DNA from: CAYLRU01 sp964386565
GTDB lineage: Bacteria > Desulfobacterota > Desulfobacteria > Desulfobacterales > UBA5616
Length of the DNA: 24,249 bases
Direction: 5' to 3'
Assembly: GCA_964386565.1 (NCBI GenBank)
Contig: CAYLRU010000041.1
Location: 1-24,249, forward strand
Both the position numbers and the translations under genes were made by a program. Of the stretch, positions 6,535 through 15,160 are shown one piece after another. Within the stretch, counting starts at the first letter, position 1, and each line of letters opens with the position of its first letter. The notes under the pieces are model-generated. The model ran no database searches and was not told the origin of the DNA. It worked only from the letters and a program-made list of their open reading frames with translations.

Positions 6535-7230
6535 ATGATGGACTACGCTGAATTTAAAAAAAAATTTAATTGTTATAAAAATGATTTGTACCATGAGATC
6601 CTGGAACAAAACAGGGACCGCATCAGGGTTAAGAAAGAGCATACCGTTGTGAAAAATCTTGAAAAAATTTTCGAGGCGACCCTGAAAATCAGCAACAAAA
6701 AAGGGTTCCAGGCCATGAGTATGCGGAACTTGAGCAAAGAGAGCGGTTTGAGCATGGGGGCCCTGTACGCATACTTTTCAAGCAAGGAAGAACTGATCGA
6801 AATACTCCAGCGGCAGCACGGCAATATCATGACACGGATCTTTGACGCCGAGATCAATCCGGATATGGATCCGAAAACGAAACTCATTACCGCCATAAGA
6901 TTACATCTCTATTTAAGCGAATCCATGCAACCCTGGTTCTATTTTGCCTATATGGAAGCCAAAAACATGTCTCGTGCCAAGCAGGAAAAGGCAATGGCTT
7001 CCGAACTGGCAAGTGAAAAAATTTTTTCAGACATTCTATCCGACGGACAGAAAAAAGACGTATTCTTGAAACACGACCACGTACTGACGGCAAGCCTGAT
7101 AAAGGCCGTTTTGCAGGACTGGTATTTAAAGCGCTGGAAGTACCGTGGGAGAAATGTGTCCGTGGATGACTATGCGGACTTTGTTACCCGATTTGTGGAA
7201 TCGGTCGTGCTTCGTACGGAGAAGGCATAA
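6535..7230 (+). CDS. TetR/AcrR-family transcriptional regulator
   Basis: 231 aa. The TetR DNA-binding domain is clear: helix-turn-helix around residues 58-88, MSMRNLSKESGLSMGALYAY followed by FSSKEELIEIL. The remaining 140 residues form the helical ligand-binding domain, too variable to name a ligand. The HTH is preceded by about 40 charged residues, longer than usual for TetR. Start is ATG-ATG at 6535 without a clear Shine-Dalgarno; a later start is possible (no in-frame Met before residue 61). Such regulators in catabolic regions usually repress and are released by acyl-CoA or hydrophobic ligands. Candidate targets are its own operon and the GARC-N4-GYTC sites at 3909 and 13697 (inference). 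The next gene follows 36 bp downstream. Confidence 0.9.
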   Translation: MMDYAEFKKKFNCYKNDLYHEILEQNRDRIRVKKEHTVVKNLEKIFEATLKISNKKGFQAMSMRNLSKESGLSMGALYAYFSSKEELIEILQRQHGNIMTRIFDAEINPDMDPKTKLITAIRLHLYLSESMQPWFYFAYMEAKNMSRAKQEKAMASELASEKIFSDILSDGQKKDVFLKHDHVLTASLIKAVLQDWYLKRWKYRGRNVSVDDYADFVTRFVESVVLRTEKA

Positions 7231-7266
7231 ATTCAACAGATAAAATAACATAAACGGAGGTGGAAA

Positions 7267-8304
7267 ATGAAATTACCTGATGGGAAAATAAAAATTCGTC
7301 TGGAACCCGAGGATGAATACATGCATCCGATTGAGGAAGCAAAAAATTTTAACGAGAGCATGTATTTCAATGTGTTCAACGCGTCGGATAAGCCCCTGGG
7401 GGGATGGTTTCGCATCGGAAACCGACCCAACGAGGGGTATGCCGAGATGTCCTGTTGTATATATCTGCCGGACGGCAGTGTCGGGTTCATGTACAGCCGT
7501 CCCGAAATATCAAATAACGATGCATTCGATGCAGGCGGCATGAAGTTTGAGGTTATCGAGCCTTTTAAAAAACTCAAAATAACCTATAATGGAAAGGTCT
7601 GCCTGTTGAAAAATCCATTTGATATGGCCGATCCAAAGAAAGCATTTACGGAAAACCCCATTGTCGAATGCCAGGTCGATATCGAATATACCGGGGTATC
7701 GCCCATGTATGGCGGCGAGCCGGTGAATGAAGACGGAAGTCCCATTGAACAGAAGGCCGAGGAGGCATTTGCCAGGGGGCATTATGAACAGCACATCAGC
7801 GGTAAAGGGTTCTTCCTTGTGGATAATCAAAAATACGAGATTGACGGGTTTGGATTGCGGGATCATTCCTGGGGACCGCGATACTGGCAGAATATCTATT
7901 GGTACAGGTGGCTGCCCATGAATTTCGGAAAGGATTTTGCGATGATGGTGTCTATTGTCACACAGGCTGATGGAACCCAGCGTATTGGCGGAATGGTGCT
8001 CAGAGACAATGAATATGTAAATATCACGGATGCCAGAATCACAACACAATGGGATGATAACGACTATCAAACAGAATTTAAGGTCTGGGCCAAAACCGAT
8101 GAAAAAGAATATGATATTGATGCAAAAGTGTTGTCCCTGATCCCTCTTCGCAATCGGCGGAAGTCGCCGGACGGAGAATGGTTGAACACCCGGATTACCG
8201 AAGGAATGACCGAGTACCGGTGTGACGGTAAAGTCGGTTATGGTATGTCCGAATATCTGGATCAGATTGTCGACGGCAGGGCAGTGGGCAGGGTGGCTTC
8301 ATAA
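7267..8304 (+). CDS. AttH/CrtC-like (DUF7064/DUF7065-type) protein of unknown function
   Basis: 345 aa, no signal peptide or membrane segment, so cytoplasmic. Composition is beta-rich, and the core signature RDHSWGPRYWQNIYWYRW (198-215) with a preceding G-W-F-R-I strand (46-50) recalls the lipocalin-like two-domain proteins of the AttH / hydroxyneurosporene synthase group, annotated in databases as DUF7064/DUF7065. By recall these often neighbour TetR regulators and acyl-CoA dehydrogenases in lipid, steroid or terpenoid catabolism, but the activity is unknown. It has a strong ribosome site (ACGGAGGTGG) and lies 36 bp after the TetR gene, so the two are probably one operon. A hydrophobic-ligand-binding or hydratase/isomerase role is possible; neither is shown by sequence. 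Confidence 0.72.
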   Translation: MKLPDGKIKIRLEPEDEYMHPIEEAKNFNESMYFNVFNASDKPLGGWFRIGNRPNEGYAEMSCCIYLPDGSVGFMYSRPEISNNDAFDAGGMKFEVIEPFKKLKITYNGKVCLLKNPFDMADPKKAFTENPIVECQVDIEYTGVSPMYGGEPVNEDGSPIEQKAEEAFARGHYEQHISGKGFFLVDNQKYEIDGFGLRDHSWGPRYWQNIYWYRWLPMNFGKDFAMMVSIVTQADGTQRIGGMVLRDNEYVNITDARITTQWDDNDYQTEFKVWAKTDEKEYDIDAKVLSLIPLRNRRKSPDGEWLNTRITEGMTEYRCDGKVGYGMSEYLDQIVDGRAVGRVAS

Positions 8305-8388
8305 AACCTGCAAGATCCAGGGAAAAATGAAAATGTGGTATGCAATTGTGACCGGGCTTTATCGATAAAAAATAAAGGGCTAATTTAT

Positions 8389-8417
8389 TTGACTCCAGGC
8401 CATTTAGGATATATATT
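8389..8417 (+). promoter_or_regulatory. sigma70-like promoter of the cupredoxin-like gene
   Basis: TTGACT (8389-8394, 5/6), 17-bp spacer, TATATT (8412-8417, 5/6). The best-matching promoter in the window. A perfect 12-bp palindrome, TTTATCGATAAA (8358-8369), lies 19 bases upstream of the -35. The leader is about 130 bases. Confidence 0.6.
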
Positions 8418-8554
8418 AAAAAAGATTTAAAGTATTTTTATTTGTGTTCTCTTTTTTGTAAAAATATGCCGAAGTGAGTTTTTCCGGACCAGGTTTTGTT
8501 GGTGATCAAAAAGATGTATCACAAACAATAACAACAGGATAAAAGGAGGGAACA

Positions 8555-8992
8555 ATGATGAAGCGAGGCAGACTGTTGCTCGTTGGATTTGCGTTAGCCG
8601 TAGCATTCGGGATGGTGCTTGGAACCCATGGCGTTGCCGTGGCACAAGATGCAAAGCTTATAAAAATTCATGGCGTGGGAGATGAAACACTGGCAGGTAT
8701 TTTTATTGATCCTGAAACAGCTTACATTAAAAAAGATACGATCGTGGTCTGGTTAAGCGGTGTTAAAGAACAGGAAGTCAAGATCGAATTCGCAGACGGC
8801 AAAAAATGCAAAAGCGTAACCGCTTTTTCCGTGGGATTTGATCTGGACAAGGAAAGGTGGTGCTATGTCACCAGTTATGTGCCGTTTGCCGCTACATCAA
8901 GCCTTCAATTTGTTGATGTGGGAGAGTATGAATATAAAGTTATAACAAAAGACGGCAAAATTTCCGCAACCGGAAGACTCGTCGTGGAGTAA
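8555..8992 (+). CDS. secreted cupredoxin-like small protein without recognisable copper ligands
   Basis: 145 aa. Residues 1-30 form a signal peptide (basic MMKRGR, hydrophobic core, AVA before Q31), so the protein is periplasmic, about 115 aa mature. The pattern of short beta strands (IKKDTIVVWLSGV; GEYEYKVITKDGKISATGRLVV) resembles cupredoxin-fold domains, but the C-terminal Cys-His-Met ligand cluster of type I copper sites is absent and the mature protein has no His apart from H39. Two Cys (C85, C103) could form a disulfide. AAAGGAGGG at 8541-8549 is an excellent ribosome site, and with its own promoter and terminator it appears monocistronic and possibly well expressed. Function unknown; the fold call is inference. 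Confidence 0.7.
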   Translation: MMKRGRLLLVGFALAVAFGMVLGTHGVAVAQDAKLIKIHGVGDETLAGIFIDPETAYIKKDTIVVWLSGVKEQEVKIEFADGKKCKSVTAFSVGFDLDKERWCYVTSYVPFAATSSLQFVDVGEYEYKVITKDGKISATGRLVVE

Positions 8993-9025
8993 CACATTAA
9001 CGATTGTCAGGATAATTATTAACAG

Positions 9026-9075
9026 AAAAAGGTCTTTGAGCTTGTTCGCAAGGAGGCGGTTTGAAGACCTTTTTT
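9026..9075. terminator. bidirectional terminator
   Basis: AAAAAGGTCTT (9026-9036) pairs with AAGACCTTTTT (9064-9074), an 11-bp perfect stem with a T run on either strand and a 27-base loop. It lies between the convergent cupredoxin-like and RND genes and can serve both. Confidence 0.7.
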
Positions 9076-9080
9076 ATCTT

Positions 9081-12000
9081 TTACCCGTTTCCATTTACAA
9101 TTTTGTCCGTTTTCCTGCCGATCTTTGAAGAGATCGTATCCACAATAAAGTACGCCGACGGTACGACAAACAAGGTCAGGAGCATGGACACCATAAGCCC
9201 GAAGGCAACGGCAACCGCCAGAGGGGATCGCATGGCCGATCCGTCACCGCCGGAGAAGGCCATTGGCAGAACACCGCATATGGTCGTTAACGAGGTAATG
9301 AGGATGGGGCGCAGGCGGATCGATGCACCCTCAACAATTGCGTCGAATTTTTTCATGCCTTCTTTCCGGAGTCGATTGATGTAGTCGATCATGACAATAC
9401 CGTTGTTGACGACAATTCCCATCAAAATGATAAGCCCCATAAACGCCGGAACCGACAAGGTTTTTCCTGATACCATCAAGCCAAGCAAAACCCCGACATA
9501 TGCCAATGGCATGGTGAACATGACAATAAACGGCTGGGTCAGGGATTCAAACTGGGCTGCCATGATCATATAGATCAGGATAACCGCAACAATAAATGCC
9601 TTTGTTAATTCCTGGAAAGAGGTCTGCATGTCTTCGAATGACCCCCCGATTTCGTATGAATAGCGTTCGGGAAGGTCCATGGTGTCCAGGACGGATTGAA
9701 TATCCCGTACAATACTTCCCAGGTCCCGGTTGAAGTTTGTTCCGGTTATGGACACCACCCGGTCCTGATTTTTTCTTGTAATGGCCGAGGGTCCGAAGTC
9801 CTTTTCAAGCCGGGTGACCTGGTAAAGGGGGAGGGTAAATCCCAGGGGTGAATGAATGGATAAATTCATGAGGTCTTCAAAGCTTCTCCGGTAGGGGGCC
9901 TGCAGGCGCACACGTATGTCGTATTCATCTCCCCCCTCGTGGTATCGGCTGATCACCCGTCCCAAAACGGCGGTTTCAACCGTCGAGGCAATTTGATAGA
10001 CGCTTAACCCCATCTTTGATGCCTTTTCCCTGTCCACAACAATATGAAGTTCGGGCTGGCGTTTTTTTAATGATTTCTCAAGATCCTTGAGTCCCCTTAT
10101 GGCAGAAATCTTCTCCATCAATTCCGTGCCGAGATTATCCAGCATTTTCAGATCAGGTCCGTACAGGTTGATCTCAATGGGGGAATCGCCGGTTCCGAAA
10201 AAGAATCCCGCCATGTCGACAAAATTATATTCCACCCCTTCCAGGTCGGGGAGCTGTTCACGGATTTCATTTAACACCTCGTCCGTCGATCTGTCCCTGT
10301 CCTCTCGATCTTTAAACCGGGCAAAGATGGTGGAATTGTTCACCGCATCCCGCCTGTCTCCCATGGCGGCCTGGAATTTGGCGCCTGCCGTAATCCCACC
10401 GAAACTCAGGCAGGTTTCGATTTCTTCTTTCGACATGAAAAGCCTTTCGATCTGGTCCGTGATATGCCGGGTTTCGGATAAGACGGAGCCTTCCGGAAGG
10501 GTAATGTTGAGCCTGCCGATGGGAACGTCTTCTCTCGGCATGAATTCGGTTCCCAAAAGCGGTGTCAATAAAATGCTTCCCACCAGGGCACCCAAAGCAA
10601 TCAGCAGCACCAACCATCTTAATGCTAACGATTTTTTCAATATGGAGGAATATCCATTCTGAATAACCTTTACCCATCCTTTACCCTGAATATTGCCGTA
10701 AAAGGATTTTTCTTTTTTAAAAATGGTTGCTGCGATTGCCGGTATAATGGTGATGGCCACAAAAAGAGAGGCCAGCAGGGAGATGCAGACCGTAAGGGAA
10801 AGGGGCCTGGCAAGCTTACCGGCAATACTCTGGGAAAGGCTTAACGGCAAAAAAACGGCCATTGTCGTAAAAGTACTGGCGGTGATGGCAAGGCCGACCT
10901 CATTGGCACCGGCTACGGCGGCCTCCTCTCTGTGAAGTCCGGTTTCAAGGTGCCTGAAGGTATTTTCAATAACCACGACGGCATTATCCACCAGTAACCC
11001 CACTCCCAGTGCGATACCTCCCAGGGTCATGATATTGAAAGTATAATCAAGCGCTTTCATTCCGATGAAAGTGGTAATGACGGACAGGGGAATGGCAATG
11101 GCGATTGCCAGGGTCGGACGTATGGCGCGTAGAAACAAAAAGACGACGACGATCGCAATTAGTCCTCCCCAGAGTGCTGTTTCACCAGTTGAAGAGATCG
11201 AACGTTCAATAAAGTTGCCCTGGTCAAATGTAAGGCGGAATACCAGTTCGGGCGGGAAGTCTTTTTCCATTTTTTTGAGTTCCGTTTTTACATTATTGAC
11301 CGCTTCCAGGGTATTAAAGCCGGACTGCTTGAAAATATCGATTAAAACAGCCGGGCTTCCGTTTGTATTTTCAAACCCCTTTTTTTCCTTGAACGTATCC
11401 TGAACAATGGCCACATTTTTCACGTAGATGGGTTTGCCCTTATCCGTGACGGTAATGACGGTATTTTCGATTTGGTTTATGTTTTCAAAATACCCTTGTG
11501 TCCTCACGAGATATTCTTTTTGCAGGATCTCGACATGACCGCCGGATACATTGAGGTTCCCGGATTGAACGGCCCGGGCCAGGTCGTTAAGGGAAAGACC
11601 GGTTGCTTTTAACCTGTTCGGATCCGCCAACACCTGAATTTCCCGCTCCTTGCCGCCGAAGATAAAAGCGGCGGCGATTCCATCCAGTCGTTCAAGTCGG
11701 GGTTTAACCGTCTTGTCAAGGTAATCTCTCAGCCGGATTGTATCGTCGATTCCCACCACACCGTATTCCATAATGGGCAGGCTCGATGAATTGAATTTCA
11801 GCACCATGGGGGTGTCTGCATCTTCCGGAAGGTAATCGATCACCCAGCTTAACGAGTCCCGGACATCCTGGGCAGCGATATTCAGATCCGTACCCCATTC
11901 AAATTCAATATAAACACCGGAAAGGCCTTCCGATGAGACGGAGGTGATGTTTTTTATTCCTTTCACCATTCCTACGGATTCCTCGATGGGTTTGGTCAGC

Positions 12001-12185
12001 AATGTTTCGATTTCCTCGGAAGCCACTCCTTCATAACTGGTAACGACGGAGACAAAAGGAAACTCCAGTTCCGGCAGCATATCCAGTCCGAGATTGGTAA
12101 ACGACAGCAACCCGAAAAGGGTAATGATTAAAATGAACATGGTGACAGTGATACGCCTGTTTACGGAAAACTGGGCAATGGACAT
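9081..12185 (-). CDS. RND-family (AcrB/HAE1-type) efflux transporter, inner-membrane subunit
   Basis: 1034 aa, full length. Proton-driven trimeric inner-membrane pump moving hydrophobic or amphiphilic compounds through the adaptor encoded upstream to an outer-membrane channel. Seen: N-terminal TM1 at 11-30, LDMLPELEFPFVSVVTSYEG after it, a first periplasmic loop to about 335, TM2-6, a second loop, and TM7-12. In TM4, GVGLLVDNAVVVIEN has D400 but N401 where AcrB has two Asp (D407/D408). In TM10, VVNNGIVMIDY has Asn where AcrB has K940. So the proton relay is of the reduced type found in many HAE1 relatives. Start ATG is 14 bp after the adaptor gene. No TolC-like gene in the window. Export of a toxic substrate or pathway acid would fit the context. 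Confidence 0.93.
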   Translation of the reverse strand: MSIAQFSVNRRITVTMFILIITLFGLLSFTNLGLDMLPELEFPFVSVVTSYEGVASEEIETLLTKPIEESVGMVKGIKNITSVSSEGLSGVYIEFEWGTDLNIAAQDVRDSLSWVIDYLPEDADTPMVLKFNSSSLPIMEYGVVGIDDTIRLRDYLDKTVKPRLERLDGIAAAFIFGGKEREIQVLADPNRLKATGLSLNDLARAVQSGNLNVSGGHVEILQKEYLVRTQGYFENINQIENTVITVTDKGKPIYVKNVAIVQDTFKEKKGFENTNGSPAVLIDIFKQSGFNTLEAVNNVKTELKKMEKDFPPELVFRLTFDQGNFIERSISSTGETALWGGLIAIVVVFLFLRAIRPTLAIAIAIPLSVITTFIGMKALDYTFNIMTLGGIALGVGLLVDNAVVVIENTFRHLETGLHREEAAVAGANEVGLAITASTFTTMAVFLPLSLSQSIAGKLARPLSLTVCISLLASLFVAITIIPAIAATIFKKEKSFYGNIQGKGWVKVIQNGYSSILKKSLALRWLVLLIALGALVGSILLTPLLGTEFMPREDVPIGRLNITLPEGSVLSETRHITDQIERLFMSKEEIETCLSFGGITAGAKFQAAMGDRRDAVNNSTIFARFKDREDRDRSTDEVLNEIREQLPDLEGVEYNFVDMAGFFFGTGDSPIEINLYGPDLKMLDNLGTELMEKISAIRGLKDLEKSLKKRQPELHIVVDREKASKMGLSVYQIASTVETAVLGRVISRYHEGGDEYDIRVRLQAPYRRSFEDLMNLSIHSPLGFTLPLYQVTRLEKDFGPSAITRKNQDRVVSITGTNFNRDLGSIVRDIQSVLDTMDLPERYSYEIGGSFEDMQTSFQELTKAFIVAVILIYMIMAAQFESLTQPFIVMFTMPLAYVGVLLGLMVSGKTLSVPAFMGLIILMGIVVNNGIVMIDYINRLRKEGMKKFDAIVEGASIRLRPILITSLTTICGVLPMAFSGGDGSAMRSPLAVAVAFGLMVSMLLTLFVVPSAYFIVDTISSKIGRKTDKIVNGNG

Positions 12186-12199
12186 ATCTTTTCCCTTTC

Positions 12200-13306
12200 T
12201 TAGTTTTCTCCCGGATTCAGGGAAACCACCTTGACCTTCATGTTGTTGCGCAAACCCGTCACCCCCCTGATAACGAGCAGGTCATCTTCAACAACACCAT
12301 TTTTCACCTCAAAAACATCATCTCCGATGATGCCCACATCCACCATGGTTTTTTCAACCTTTCCCGAAACAACCTTATAAACGATATAGCGGTCTTCCAC
12401 GGGAATCAAAGCCGCTTTTGGTGCATACAGCCCATTTTTTCTTGCCATTTGAACAATCCTGGTGCGTGCCGTCATGCCGGCCCTGATTTGTAAATCCGGA
12501 TTTTCGATGGATAAAGTGACCTTTACGGTTCGGCTGACAGGATCAATCGTGGGGTAAATTTTGGTAATTTTCCCATCCATCATTTTATCCGGGATTGCGT
12601 CAAATGAGACAAAACCCGTTTTCCCTTCAACAACATATCCGAAAGCCTCTTCAGGCAGGTCGACTTCGACTTCAATGGTTTTCATCTGCATAATCACGAA
12701 CGCCATGACCTGTGGCCCGGTCAGTTCTCCGGGATTGACCGTTTTGGTGGTCACCATTCCGGAAATCGGCGCTTTCACGCTGCATTCTTCAAGGTCGTCC
12801 TTTGCCTTTTTCAGGGCGGTGACCGCCTGGTCGTAGGCATAGTTTGCCAGTTCAAGGGCGGTTTTCATATCCTGCAGGTTTTGTTTCGGCACGGCCTTGT
12901 CACTGTACAGTTTTTCCATCCGGTCAAAATCTCTTTTTGCCTTTTCAAGATTGGACCTTGCCTGGTTCACTACGGCTGTCGCATTTTCCACGGCCCGGGT
13001 ATAGTCGAACGTGTCGATCTGCATGAGCCGTTGGCCTTTTGAGACAAGATCGCCCTCTTCAACAAATACTTCCGATATCCGGCCGGCCACTTTAGGGAAT
13101 ATTCGCGAGGAGTCCTTCGGGATAACGGTTCCCACCGAGGTATATGTTTTGTAAATGGATCCCCGCTTCACCGAAGAGACCACCACTTCCGGAGGGGAGT
13201 GCTCCGCCCCGGGGGGTGCCGGGGTCTTTTCATCGGTCTTCTTTTCCAGACAACCGGAGAAGAATAAACACGGGAGAAGGCATATTACTAAAATAAACTT
13301 CTTCAA
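12200..13306 (-). CDS. RND efflux periplasmic adaptor (membrane fusion) lipoprotein
   Basis: 368 aa. The N-terminus has a lipoprotein signal, hydrophobic residues 4-16 then the lipobox FSGC with C19, so it is anchored in a membrane facing the periplasm. The order of parts is typical: beta-barrel/lipoyl strand (VGTVIPKDSSRIFPKVAGRI), a coiled-coil hairpin around 110-175 rich in Lys/Glu/Ala, lipoyl second half (CSVKAPISGMVTTKTV), beta-barrel domain, and a membrane-proximal C-terminus (VTGLRNNMKVKVV). It bridges the RND pump encoded 14 bp downstream to an outer-membrane channel. The start is TTG at 13304-13306 with GGAG seven bases upstream; no ATG is available before the lipobox. Confidence 0.92.
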   Translation of the reverse strand: MKKFILVICLLPCLFFSGCLEKKTDEKTPAPPGAEHSPPEVVVSSVKRGSIYKTYTSVGTVIPKDSSRIFPKVAGRISEVFVEEGDLVSKGQRLMQIDTFDYTRAVENATAVVNQARSNLEKAKRDFDRMEKLYSDKAVPKQNLQDMKTALELANYAYDQAVTALKKAKDDLEECSVKAPISGMVTTKTVNPGELTGPQVMAFVIMQMKTIEVEVDLPEEAFGYVVEGKTGFVSFDAIPDKMMDGKITKIYPTIDPVSRTVKVTLSIENPDLQIRAGMTARTRIVQMARKNGLYAPKAALIPVEDRYIVYKVVSGKVEKTMVDVGIIGDDVFEVKNGVVEDDLLVIRGVTGLRNNMKVKVVSLNPGEN

Positions 13307-13838
13307 AACAGGCTCCTTTTTAAACGATGTAAGAACAATATCCTGAATATAAAAAATTTTAGATTAGAGAGATTTTATAAAAAGTCAAGATAATATGGTA
13401 TTACGAAATTTCAGTCTGATATAAAAACAAAATACCGGCTAAAAGATCCGTATTAAATAATTTATATATATATCAAAAGATTAATAACACTTAATCAAAG
13501 ATATTAAATCCTGCATTGAAAATATGGCGGGTGTCGAGAAAAACGGCTGGACCCGGCTGATAAGCGTGCCGGTTTTTGAGCGGAGCACTTCATGTTGGAT
13601 ATAGGCCTTATCGACCGGACGAAATAAATATTATTTGCCCGTTTGAACCATTTTCCTGAGATAATTAACACCTTTAAAAAATGTCTTGACAATATTGAGC
13701 GTTTGTTCAATATTTTTACAGCAAATGATGGAAACCATACCGCGACAGTATCGATAGTCTTACGAACAACTATTATGTGTAATCAAATCGATTTCTTTAC
13801 CGATCATTTTATTTATAAAAAGAGGAGGTTATTAACGT
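13307..13838. other. 530-bp divergent intergenic region
   Basis: No convincing gene. The left side carries a weak promoter for the adaptor/pump operon: minus strand TTGACT (13383-13388), 16-bp spacer, TAATCT (13361-13366). The right side holds the promoter/operator of operon E (listed separately). The middle, about 13500-13640, is more GC-rich than its AT-rich flanks, and I see nothing assignable there. A 68-codon frame at 13643-13849 overlaps the promoter and is not credible. Confidence 0.6.
13686..13714 (+). promoter_or_regulatory. promoter with embedded operator for the operon starting at 13839
   Basis: -35 TTGACA (13686-13691), 17-bp spacer, -10 AATATT (13709-13714, 4/6). The spacer is occupied by a long inverted repeat: AATATTGA (13691-13698), an 8-bp centre, and TCAATATT (13707-13714), perfect 8-bp arms. 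The inner 12 bp, GAGCGTTTGTTC (13697-13708), fit GARC-N4-GYTC, as at 3909-3920. A repressor bound here would block RNA polymerase. The leader to the first gene is about 118 bases. Confidence 0.6.
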
Positions 13839-15035
13839 ATGGATTTTAAATACAATGAAAAAGCAGAAGAATTGCGGCAGAAAATCAGAAAATTCGTCAA
13901 AGAGAACATACCAAAGGATATCATGCTGGGGTTGTTCACTGACGAGCATTATGATGAAGACTGGGAATTTTCAATGAAAATGTCCAAAAAACTCTCTGAG
14001 ATCGGTTGGTTGACCATGTCGTGGCCCAAGGAATACTGCGGTATGGACGCTTCCGTATGGGAGAGATGTGTTATGGGAGAAGAGGCTGGTTACTGGGGGA
14101 TTCCCGGACTGGGAATGGGCGTTTCCGGTACTGCCTGGGTCGGACCGTCTCTGATGCTGTTCGGTACCGAAGAACAAAAGAAAAAATATCTTCCCCTTAT
14201 TGCTTCAGGAGAAACGGACGGCGTATGGTGTACGGGATACAGCGAGCCGGATTCGGGAAGCGATCTGGCGAGCCTTCAAACCGAAGCCAAGCGTGTGGGC
14301 GACGAATATATCATTAACGGCCAGAAGGTATGGAACAGTGCCGGACATCGGGCAAGATGGTGCTGGCTGGCCTGCCGGACGGATCCCAATGCCAAAAGAA
14401 AACATGACGGTATCAGCCTGATCATTGTGGATATGAAAAGTCCGGGAGTGACCATTCGGCCCATTCCCAATCTGTTCGGCGGACATGTGTTCAATGAGCT
14501 GTTTTTCAAGGATGTGAGGGTTCCGGTTGAAAATCTTGTGGGAAAAGAAAACAACGGATGGGCCCAACTGATGCAGGCCCTGGCATTTGAGCGGGGTGTT
14601 GCCATCGGCAGCAGCGCCATGACCAGAAGAATGCTTGATGAACTCATCCAGTATGCAAAGGAAACCGGTGCCATTAAGAAACCTCAAATTCGTCAAAAAC
14701 TCGTCGATCTTGCCATTGAAATCAGGACCCTGAGAATTCTGGCGCTTGAGGCGTCCTGGAAGGTGTCGAAAGGAGAAATGGTCATTCACGAGCCGTCAAG
14801 AGATAAGGCCTACAATGATATAATTATAGAGAAAGTCGGACAAATCGGAACGGAAATTATCGGTGCCTATTCACAGATTGATCCACTGGTTAAGGGAAAT
14901 AAACATAAACGGATACGCGGTCTGATGGAATGGACTTACTGGTGTACACCTGGAATGTGGGCGGCAGCGGGAACTACGGATACCAACCGTAACATTGTGG
15001 CGCAATTCGGGTTGGGATTGCCCAGGGGGTATTGA
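13839..15035 (+). CDS. acyl-CoA dehydrogenase, PimC-like/large-subunit type (catalytic)
   Basis: 398 aa. FAD-dependent ACAD. Seen: TGYSEPDSGSDL (132-143) in the flavin/substrate region, INGQKVWNSAGHRARWCWL, GGHVFNELFFKDVRVP, and a C-terminus GTTDTNRNIVAQFGLGLPRGY. The MCAD-type Glu (in YEGT) is missing, replaced by Ala in WAAAGTTD. Instead E251 in LAFERGVAIG aligns with the catalytic Glu of isovaleryl-CoA (E254) and long-chain (E261) dehydrogenases, so the enzyme should be active with that geometry. It resembles the large partner of paired dehydrogenases such as pimeloyl-CoA dehydrogenase PimC and heteromeric steroid FadE proteins. The ribosome site GAGGAGG is clear. First gene of operon E; a smaller ACAD follows. 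EtfAB is the likely electron acceptor. Confidence 0.9.
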   Translation: MDFKYNEKAEELRQKIRKFVKENIPKDIMLGLFTDEHYDEDWEFSMKMSKKLSEIGWLTMSWPKEYCGMDASVWERCVMGEEAGYWGIPGLGMGVSGTAWVGPSLMLFGTEEQKKKYLPLIASGETDGVWCTGYSEPDSGSDLASLQTEAKRVGDEYIINGQKVWNSAGHRARWCWLACRTDPNAKRKHDGISLIIVDMKSPGVTIRPIPNLFGGHVFNELFFKDVRVPVENLVGKENNGWAQLMQALAFERGVAIGSSAMTRRMLDELIQYAKETGAIKKPQIRQKLVDLAIEIRTLRILALEASWKVSKGEMVIHEPSRDKAYNDIIIEKVGQIGTEIIGAYSQIDPLVKGNKHKRIRGLMEWTYWCTPGMWAAAGTTDTNRNIVAQFGLGLPRGY

Positions 15036-15116
15036 TCCCGACGGTTCGAAACGCAGCCTTGTTATCGATTTTTTTATGTTAAATCTTAACAATAAATAGG
15101 AATCATGGGTCAGGGT

Positions 15117-15133
15117 GAGCGGTCGACCCGTTC
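15117..15133. promoter_or_regulatory. inverted repeat between the two ACAD genes
   Basis: GAGCGG and CCGTTC flank a 5-bp centre (arms match at 5 of 6 positions). The outer letters echo GARC/GYTC, but the spacing is 5 bp longer than at 3909 and 13697, so a shared regulator is doubtful. It lies 28 bp before the next start codon. Confidence 0.2.
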
Positions 15134-15160
15134 AGGCCCTTATCGATTAAGGAGAAAATT

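Noticed and set aside
13643..13849. Small 68-codon frame before the ACAD at 13839
   Set aside because: It contains the promoter and operator of operon E and overlaps the ACAD start; no ribosome site.
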